A program made the position numbers and the translations under genes. The notes beneath the pieces were generated by a model that saw only the letters and a list, made by a program, of their open reading frames with translations, did not search any database and was not told where the DNA came from. Positions 58,884-64,000 of a stretch of 64,000 nucleotides of DNA are shown in pieces. How positions within the stretch are numbered: the stretch's first letter is position 1; every line of letters starts with the position of its first letter. The stretch spans positions 1,178,992 through 1,242,991 of the forward strand of contig NZ_CP132333.1 of the NCBI RefSeq assembly GCF_030758935.1, written 5' to 3'. Origin of the DNA: Geothrix sp. PMB-07 (lineage in GTDB: Bacteria; Acidobacteriota; Holophagae; Holophagales; Holophagaceae).

Positions 58884-59935
58884 ACTTTCTTTCTGAAGCT
58901 GAACTCTGCCTTTGTGGCAATCAGATCAAACTTCGATACGTACCGTTCAAGTGAGTATTGCATTGCACTATTTCCACGAGCTTTTGGGTATCCACGCCGA
59001 CCTAGATCGGGATCGCAAAGTTGAATGATAAGATCAGTCAATACCTCTCGGTACTCAGGTTCGATGGCAGACTTTAGTTGTTCAATCACATCTCCGAAGG
59101 CCTTGCGAACAACGGGAAGTACTTCTGGATATGTTCCAGTCCAGTTCCATGGATGGTGTGAGGTTGGAATTTCTTTTAGCAATTCCGGAGTCATGGCTGT
59201 TCCTGCGAAAAAGAACACAATCATGCTTCCGAGGTGGTATAGGTCACAGCCCTGCCTACGGATAAACCAACTATCGCTTGTGTGGTTGTACATCAGCTCT
59301 GGAGGGGCATAGCTTGGATCGCCAGGAACGATGCAATTGTCATGAGGCGGTGTCTTTCCCTGAACGGCAGCCCTTCCAAGATCCGTGATTCGAGATTCAT
59401 CATTGTTAAAAACGAGTACATTTGATGGTTTCAAATCTTGATGAGCAATAGTCTGCTTATGGAGTTGCCATAGGCCGGTTGAAATATGGTGCAAGGCGCG
59501 GAGTCGCAGTGCTATGTCGAATCGTTTTGAAAAATCGATTTGAGAGCGTACATCTCCATCGGCTAGTTCAAAAATAAGATAGGGAACGGCACCGGCATCG
59601 CCACTTCCGGGAATACGAACCGTGCCTTCAGCAATTGCAGTTGCAACTCTGTCGAGCCTCTTGTCCCGACAAAGTCGAAGGACATCCCTTTCGAAGTTGT
59701 AGCTCTCGGTTAGCGACTGGATAGCGCGAGCAGGGTCTGGAGAAGTCAAGGCTCTCGAAAAATCGAGAGCCTTCAAGAAGGCCTTTCGCCCTGATTCATG
59801 CTCTACAAAATATCCAATGGAGAAACAACCGCCGGTAGAACTTGGGCCTCTATTCTGGCGCGTAGTAACCTTCCACCCGCCTTCAAGGGTTAATCCTGTA
59901 AGTCGCTCAGCAGGTTTCAGCGCCGTATCCGACAT
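58880..59935 (-). CDS. Hanks-type Ser/Thr protein kinase
   Basis: From the ATG at 59935 (GAGG upstream) the protein is 351 residues. The N-lobe has a Gly-rich stretch 'GGCFSIGYFVEHESGRKAF' with the ATP-anchoring Lys in 'AFLKALDF'. The catalytic loop is 'AHQDLKPSNVLVFN' and the metal-binding loop is 'ITDLGRA' (DLG instead of DFG); 'GDPSYAPPELMYN' is the APE region. No TM helix or extracellular sensor domain is present, unlike PknB-type kinases, so it is a soluble kinase. It forms an overlapping two-gene operon with the TPR protein. Confidence 0.88.
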   Translation of the reverse strand: MSDTALKPAERLTGLTLEGGWKVTTRQNRGPSSTGGCFSIGYFVEHESGRKAFLKALDFSRALTSPDPARAIQSLTESYNFERDVLRLCRDKRLDRVATAIAEGTVRIPGSGDAGAVPYLIFELADGDVRSQIDFSKRFDIALRLRALHHISTGLWQLHKQTIAHQDLKPSNVLVFNNDESRITDLGRAAVQGKTPPHDNCIVPGDPSYAPPELMYNHTSDSWFIRRQGCDLYHLGSMIVFFFAGTAMTPELLKEIPTSHHPWNWTGTYPEVLPVVRKAFGDVIEQLKSAIEPEYREVLTDLIIQLCDPDLGRRGYPKARGNSAMQYSLERYVSKFDLIATKAEFSFRKKV

Positions 59936-60521
59936 GATGATCCTCTGGTTATTCCTGGCCGATGATAGCAAGTGATTAGAAATTGAGATATTGGTGCTTG
60001 TCGAGATCGGGCTTGTATTTTCTATCGAATTACGAACGACCTGCCCTAGGTGACATGGTCCGCGTGCTTAGCCAGCTCATCGAGGTCGGGGAAGAGCTGG
60101 GCAGCGGCGTGGTGGATGGCGAAAAGCTCGTAAGCGTCTGATTCGGAACCCCGGACCACCATGAAACCAACGAAAGATTGAGCCCAGGATCGAATGACCG
60201 CCGCTCCAGGGAGTGGTCCGTCAGGACGGGTTCGTGGTGCCCCGGCTGCCAGTCCTGCTCGTCGGAAAGTGCGCCCTCCTGCGCTGGCCTGGTTCCTCGC
60301 CAGGTCCCCCCAAACCCGCCGCTTCGCGGTCCCTATGCGCAAGGGGAAAACGCCCTTCGGGCGGGCCTCCGGCCCCGGTCTCCCGCGAGCGGGTCCCTCC
60401 GATTTTCCCCCTGCGCTTCGGGCTCCTGCGTCCCTGGGGCTTCGCCTGTGGAAGGCCGGGTAAGGCCCCCGGCCTCCCGTTGGGAGTGCGCGGCGGTCAC
60501 CACAAACCAAAAGGAGCGGAC
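59936..60521 (+). promoter_or_regulatory. Intergenic region with a hairpin-rich leader
   Basis: The first ~100 bp carry the minus-strand kinase promoter. From ~60,290 to 60,490 the plus strand is packed with GC hairpins (CCGCTTCGCGG, CGCCCTTCGGGCG, CCGGCCCCGG, CCCGCGAGCGGG) and ends ACCAAAAGGAGCGGAC before the ATG at 60522. This resembles the leader of ssb at 49.1-49.4 kb. A minus-strand frame at 60046-60180 ('SFVGFMVVRGSESDAYELF') may be a gene fragment. Confidence 0.4.
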
Positions 60522-60809
60522 ATGAGAAGCGAAACCTCAATTACGGCCTATGGCGAAGCCCGGCAGGAATCTTTCCGTCGGCGGGTGCTACAGGCTCGGC
60601 TTGCACGCCTCGAACAGGAGATGGATGCGTTGCTTGGTGACATCGCCTTGCTGAATCGTCTCTGCCTCCTAGAAGCCACTGACCGACTCGAAGAGCGGCT
60701 CACTTCGATGACGCGAGAGGCGCTGCGGCATCGTGTTGCCTTGGAGGGTCGGACGCCGTTGGTTGAAGTCCTCGCGCCGCGGTTGGCCGAGATGGTTTGG
60801 GCCTCGTAG
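60522..60809 (+). CDS. Small coiled-coil protein of unknown function
   Basis: This 95-residue protein starts at the ATG at 60522 after AAAGGAGCGGAC. It is helical throughout ('SFRRRVLQARLARLEQEMD', 'EATDRLEERLTSMTREALR'), likely a coiled coil. The strong RBS and the leader shared with ssb suggest an early-expressed gene of a mobile element. No family recognised. Confidence 0.7.
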   Translation: MRSETSITAYGEARQESFRRRVLQARLARLEQEMDALLGDIALLNRLCLLEATDRLEERLTSMTREALRHRVALEGRTPLVEVLAPRLAEMVWAS

Positions 60810-60915
60810 GTTAAGGCAAAGGCGGGGTTGGAAGGTGGAAGAGATGCCTCTAGTTTGGGATAAATAGTTAAAGCTCAATAGGCGTTGCCGATAAGGCCTT
60901 GAGGGGAGAGATGGA

Positions 60916-61194
60916 ATGCAGACCCAATTGATCAGTGGCCTTAGCCGGACTGAAAGGATGCTTATCGAACGGCTGGTCCGGGATGTTGACGAAGCCCTTC
61001 TCGGCCACACTGAAGCCTGTGCTCGGAAGGCCGATACGCAGACCGAGTGGACCTGCAAGGCCTATTCTCGGGGGAGTAACTTCGGTCGCCTCCAACAGGC
61101 TCAGGGGACACTTCGCGTCCTGCGCAAAGAGCTTCGTCGCCGCGGCGAAGACCTCCCGCCGGAGGCCTTTGCCGCTATGGAGGTGCGGGGATGA
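60916..61194 (+). CDS. Small soluble protein of unknown function
   Basis: This 92-residue, basic, helical protein ('LSRTERMLIERLVRDVDEA', 'GRLQQAQGTLRVLRKELRR') has AGGGGAGAGATGGA upstream of its ATG. Its stop overlaps the next ATG (ATGA). Plasmid-style orphan. Confidence 0.68.
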   Translation: MQTQLISGLSRTERMLIERLVRDVDEALLGHTEACARKADTQTEWTCKAYSRGSNFGRLQQAQGTLRVLRKELRRRGEDLPPEAFAAMEVRG

Positions 61195-61271
61195 GCGAAT
61201 CCACACCCTACCGGCTTGCGTTGGGCATCTGTGTTGGTGCAACCCTGATGCTCTTCTTTCAATGCTTGTAG
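61191..61271 (+). CDS. 26-residue single-TM protein
   Basis: Met-Ser-Glu-Ser-Thr-Pro followed by a hydrophobic helix ('LALGICVGATLMLFFQCL'). The ATG overlaps the stop of the previous gene. Too short for standard gene finders; plausible because of coupling and composition. Confidence 0.5.
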   Translation: MSESTPYRLALGICVGATLMLFFQCL

Positions 61272-61456
61272 ACCTAGGCTGCGAAAGCGAATTCCTCATT
61301 CTGTCGTGGGCGACGTGGGGGTTGTGGGCCCTCGGCGAGAGCTTTGAAAGCTACGAATCGAACCATCCTTTCGGCCAGCTCAACACTGTCCGCGCCAGGC
61401 GCAGCGTAATTGGATTGGCCTACGACGCCTTCGGCCATCGACTGGTTCGTTGGTAG
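61262..61456 (+). CDS. 64-residue protein nested against the TM peptide
   Basis: The ATG at 61262 lies inside the end of the 26-residue frame. The product ('MLVDLGCESEFLILSWATW' ... 'LAYDAFGHRLVRW') is Trp-rich. Support is only the coupled start and open frame. Confidence 0.45.
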   Translation: MLVDLGCESEFLILSWATWGLWALGESFESYESNHPFGQLNTVRARRSVIGLAYDAFGHRLVRW

Positions 61457-61505
61457 CAAACGAAAACAATTTATCCATTGGGACATTACCCGCCAGGAGG
61501 CGAAC

Positions 61506-61649
61506 ATGCTGGTCACTCGTTGGAACTCCTTCGTTGAGTGCTTTGCTGAGGCCCTCACCATCAAGCCGAAGCTTTCCAAGGGCTCTGGCCGACGCGATAC
61601 CCTCATGCTAATTGATCGAGTTCATCAGCACACTTTGATCGTTGGGTAA
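61506..61649 (+). CDS. 47-residue protein of unknown function
   Basis: The ATG at 61506 is preceded by CAGGAGGCGAAC, a strong RBS. The product begins 'MLVTRWNSFVECFAEALTI' and ends 'HQHTLIVG'. The frame opens to 61410 without an RBS, so the short form is preferred. Confidence 0.5.
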   Translation: MLVTRWNSFVECFAEALTIKPKLSKGSGRRDTLMLIDRVHQHTLIVG

Positions 61650-61822
61650 CCTGGCGTCGGGATGGGTTTCATCTTGGACGCGGGCACTGATCAGTGGGAA
61701 TCTCGTGCAAGAGAAAAAGGTGACTCCGCCGACGCCAAGAAATGGAGGCCGTGACTAGGATCTCTGGCCAAAAGCGTTAAATCCCCGCAGGCGCACAGCG
61801 CCGAGGATTTGGGGTAGGGGCC
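61650..61822. other. Convergent gap, no gene seen
   Basis: A short gap between convergent genes. GATCTCTGG and Cys-free short frames only; no clear terminator although a GCCGAGGATTT...GGTAAGG region lies near the minus-strand stop. Confidence 0.35.
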
Positions 61823-62296
61823 TTACCTTTTAGGCTTTTTGGCTGGTGCCTTAGCGGCTTTTCCGGCCCCGTCAGCGATGGCCTGAAGGATGCCCGGTAG
61901 TTCGCTTTGGAGAGCCGAGGCCAATTCCTGCCGAACGAGCGCCTTGATGTCTGCGGTGCCCATGGAGGATGCCAGGGGCATTGGTTTGGGGCTTTCGGTC
62001 TGCCAGCGCTTCCGGAGATCCGCCAAAAACGCCAGGTCGGCGGCCTTGCCTTCCGCCGTGTTGGCACGAGCGGCGTGCTGAGTCAGAGCCCTCTCCAGGA
62101 TGTAGCTATAGGAGCATTCCGCCTGGGATATTTCGCCGCGGTCTACCAGATCCTGGAGGGCCTTGCGCTCGGCCACCAGAGTTTCCCAACCCCGAAGCGT
62201 AAGCCTTAGGCTAAGTGGCTTCTGGAACGGACCAGCCACACGCCCCTGGGGGTGGGTTCGCTCCTTCTTTTCACCTGGCTTTGGGGGTCGGCCCAT
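61823..62296 (-). CDS. Basic soluble protein, plasmid-type, unknown function
   Basis: This 157-residue protein has a basic N-terminus ('RPPKPGEKKERTHPQGRVA'), then 'SLRLTLRGWETLVAERKAL', an Ala-rich helical region, and an Ala/Lys C-terminal tail ('GAGKAAKAPAKKPKR'). It could be a DNA-binding accessory protein such as those next to mobilisation genes, but no domain is certain. Confidence 0.65.
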   Translation of the reverse strand: MGRPPKPGEKKERTHPQGRVAGPFQKPLSLRLTLRGWETLVAERKALQDLVDRGEISQAECSYSYILERALTQHAARANTAEGKAADLAFLADLRKRWQTESPKPMPLASSMGTADIKALVRQELASALQSELPGILQAIADGAGKAAKAPAKKPKR

Positions 62297-62350
62297 GGTG
62301 GCCCTCCTGCTTTAGGAGTTTATACCACCAAACATTTAATGCTTTGGATG

Positions 62351-63436
62351 TCAGCCCTCTAGGGTTGGAAGGAGTTCAATGTCGATAACGCTAGGAAGAC
62401 CCTCGATGACGCGGATGGATTCGGCCTGAGCTGCCGCAGCAACAGTGGGTGTGTTTTCGATTTGATGAACGCCCATTGGTGATAACGCCGGGATCAGGCC
62501 GACGTTCTTACATTGTGGGCATTGGTTTGGTGCTGCGGCAGCACGTTGCGCGGCTTGAGTGGCACCAGCAGCGGAGGAGGCACCTGAGGCCGCAACGGTG
62601 GCCCCAGCGGTGGTTGCGGTTCCACCAGCAATGATTAAGAAGATTCCAATGCCGATTGGGATGACGCCGATGCAAAAAAGGAAAAGAAGAGGCAGTCCGA
62701 TCAGGATCAAGATGATCCCTAGAGCGGATCCACCGCATCCTGCGGCAGCCAGGCCTGTTCCGCCGACAGCCGCAGCAGTACCAATGGCTTTCGCCCCATC
62801 ATAAGTAGGTGCATTGCTTCGAAAGAGGCCAATCCAGCCACATGTTGAACAGAGGGTGTGGTCGGCTAACGGAAACTGCCGGTAGTAGTCGATTCGCTCA
62901 TTGTGGCGAATGACAGATTCCCGACGTCGCCTCTCAGCATCTCGGGCCAGGAATAGGATCCGCTCCATCCGTTTTCGATAAATTCTTCCCGCGAACGCAG
63001 ATAACGCGAGCCAGAGACTGATCACCACCACCACGCTCAGCGTCAGTACTAGTTGTTTAGCGGAAATGTCGATTAAAGTTTCTCGCTTGGCATGCATGGG
63101 AGCTAGAGCCTTCACTTCATCTGCCTCGTTGGCTTTGTCCTGGGCGCGCTTTTTCTTCCCTCTGGTGGGCGGTGGCGTTTCCCGGAGCTTTGCCATTCGT
63201 TCTTGAGATTCTTGAGACTGTCTTCGTAACTCTTCGCTCAATTCCTGGGCACGGATCTGCTGTTCGGTAGGTCCGATTGCGCTTTGAATTTGGTCTGAGA
63301 TTCCCTTGGAAGCGGCTTTCATTGCTTCAGGGAAGCCACCCAGCAACAGGGTGGTGAGGCAAGCGCCAACACTAAGAGCGAAAAGCGGTCTGGACCACCA
63401 GGGCGAGAAGAACGAACGAATTTTCTCAATCAGCAC
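62351..63436 (-). CDS. Membrane protein with split zinc ribbon
   Basis: This 361-residue protein has a TM helix near the N-terminus ('LFALSVGACLTTLLLGGF'), a charged coiled coil ('QELSEELRRQSQESQERMA'), a second TM ('LVLTLSVVVVISLWLALSA'), then CSTC, two hydrophobic Gly/Ile-rich segments ('IILILIGLPLLFLFCIGVI') and CPQC. The two CxxC pairs, about 100 residues apart, could close one zinc ribbon around the hydrophobic hairpin. Function unknown. Confidence 0.7.
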   Translation of the reverse strand: MLIEKIRSFFSPWWSRPLFALSVGACLTTLLLGGFPEAMKAASKGISDQIQSAIGPTEQQIRAQELSEELRRQSQESQERMAKLRETPPPTRGKKKRAQDKANEADEVKALAPMHAKRETLIDISAKQLVLTLSVVVVISLWLALSAFAGRIYRKRMERILFLARDAERRRRESVIRHNERIDYYRQFPLADHTLCSTCGWIGLFRSNAPTYDGAKAIGTAAAVGGTGLAAAGCGGSALGIILILIGLPLLFLFCIGVIPIGIGIFLIIAGGTATTAGATVAASGASSAAGATQAAQRAAAAPNQCPQCKNVGLIPALSPMGVHQIENTPTVAAAAQAESIRVIEGLPSVIDIELLPTLEG

Positions 63437-63607
63437 GATCTCATCCCAGAGATTGTCTCAATATTTGGAATCACTATCTCAGCTATGAATCGCCAAGCTT
63501 CGACAGGGTAATGGCGGTGCATACGTCTTCAGGTCACATTTCGACCGCATGGACTCGCCGCTGAATGTCTGATGGTACAAATGTGACCAAAGTTGTTTTT
63601 GGGGGGG
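63437..63607. other. Intergenic gap between two minus-strand genes
   Basis: These ~170 bp should include the promoter of the preceding membrane protein gene. A run of T then G (TTGTTTTTGGGGGGG) lies near the end. No gene seen. Confidence 0.35.
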
Positions 63608-64000
63608 CTACTTAAACAGGTCGGCTTCAAGGCTTCCAACGACGCTATCGGCTAGGGCCCTCTGGCCATTCGCACCGCCCATCGCAGTCATGGCCCAATC
63701 GGAACCGAGTGCCATGATTCGACCTGCCTCGTCGCGGATCTCGACCTCAATTCGGGCGTCTCCGGTGGCCCAGAAATCGGTCTCCACGAGCACCACGGCC
63801 ACCTTGAGGCTATAGGCGCCATGTGCGGTGGTGATGTCTTTCAGGCCCTGCTTTAGGGTCTTGAGGAACTCGACCGAACGCTCCTTGGCGGCCCATTCAA
63901 CCTCGCCACTCCAGGTGATGCCACGAGAGCGGTCGAAGCCTGGGGCCACCCAGAAATAGCAATTCTTGTTGGTGCCACGCTTGGCGGTCTCAAGGTAGTA
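63608..64000 (-). CDS. Protein of unknown function, N-terminus outside the window
   Basis: The frame is open to the right edge (130 residues visible, beginning Tyr-Tyr-Leu-Glu-Thr), so the apparent start at 63949 is internal. Visible parts are 'FWVAPGFDRSRGITWSGEV', 'VAVVLVETDFWATGDARIE' and 'DEAGRIMALGSDWAMTAMG'. The strand pattern suggests a mixed alpha/beta domain. No family recognised. Confidence 0.6.
   Translation of the reverse strand, partial: YYLETAKRGTNKNCYFWVAPGFDRSRGITWSGEVEWAAKERSVEFLKTLKQGLKDITTAHGAYSLKVAVVLVETDFWATGDARIEVEIRDEAGRIMALGSDWAMTAMGGANGQRALADSVVGSLEADLFK

Noticed and set aside
60046-60540. 164-codon minus-strand frame
   Set aside because: Most of it is antisense to the GC hairpin leader; only the last ~45 residues look protein-like, so at best a fragment.

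Overview
The window looks like a chromosome of a high-GC bacterium carrying a large accessory region. An Acidobacteriota lineage such as Holophagae/Geothrix would fit the gene mix (M28 and M16 peptidases, HAE1 efflux, U32 peptidase, PBP1), but this is inference from style of genes and was not checked by a search. Positions 1-14.6 kb are ordinary core or near-core genes: a secreted M28 peptidase, a two-lobed M16 peptidase, an RND efflux pair, a U32 protein overlapping a BaiN/HI0933-type flavoprotein, chorismate mutase, a methyltransferase and a class A PBP.

From 16,451 to 38,488 the window is an integron cassette array without an integrase (a CALIN, or the integrase-distal part of a sedentary chromosomal integron). 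I count 33 attC sites (28 uninterrupted, 3 split by an insertion sequence, 2 partial at the array ends) delimiting 32 cassettes. The attC sites fall into three length classes: type A (~108-109 bp), type B (~124 bp) and type C (~127 bp). All share the R boxes GCCTAAC/GTTAGGC, the L boxes and an extra base in L''. Cassette genes lie on the minus strand, so the integrase would be expected beyond 38.5 kb, where a cut-off conjugation-like operon sits instead. Cassettes encode a HigBA toxin-antitoxin pair, YCII, DUF2200, CPCC and possible DUF6191 proteins, two HEPN-like proteins, a possible PD-(D/E)XK protein, many small secreted or membrane proteins, one duplicated gene, and three copies of a cassette that does not look protein-coding. 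Three near-identical 658-bp IS200/IS605-type elements sit at exactly the same nucleotide of three different attC sites, on the strand that IntI recombines.

From 38.5 to 64 kb the window looks like a decayed conjugative element or defence island: a truncated trb-like operon; a class 2 OLD nuclease plus UvrD helicase pair (Gabija-like); an imuB-dnaE2-SRAP mutagenesis/abasic-site operon; ssb and a truncated ArdC-like antirestriction protein behind a hairpin-rich leader; an AT-rich Fic protein; an IS5-type remnant; a secreted metzincin-like gene (frameshifted) coupled to an unknown partner; a Hanks-type kinase coupled to a TPR protein; and a run of small plasmid-style genes. Two copies of a 1,438-bp IS3-family (IS407-group-like) element, each with a 4-bp target duplication, lie in opposite orientation at 33.6 and 52.1 kb. 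An ~85-bp sequence is repeated directly in front of the Gabija-like pair and at the point where the ArdC-like gene is cut, ahead of Fic, and may mark a cargo-loading junction.
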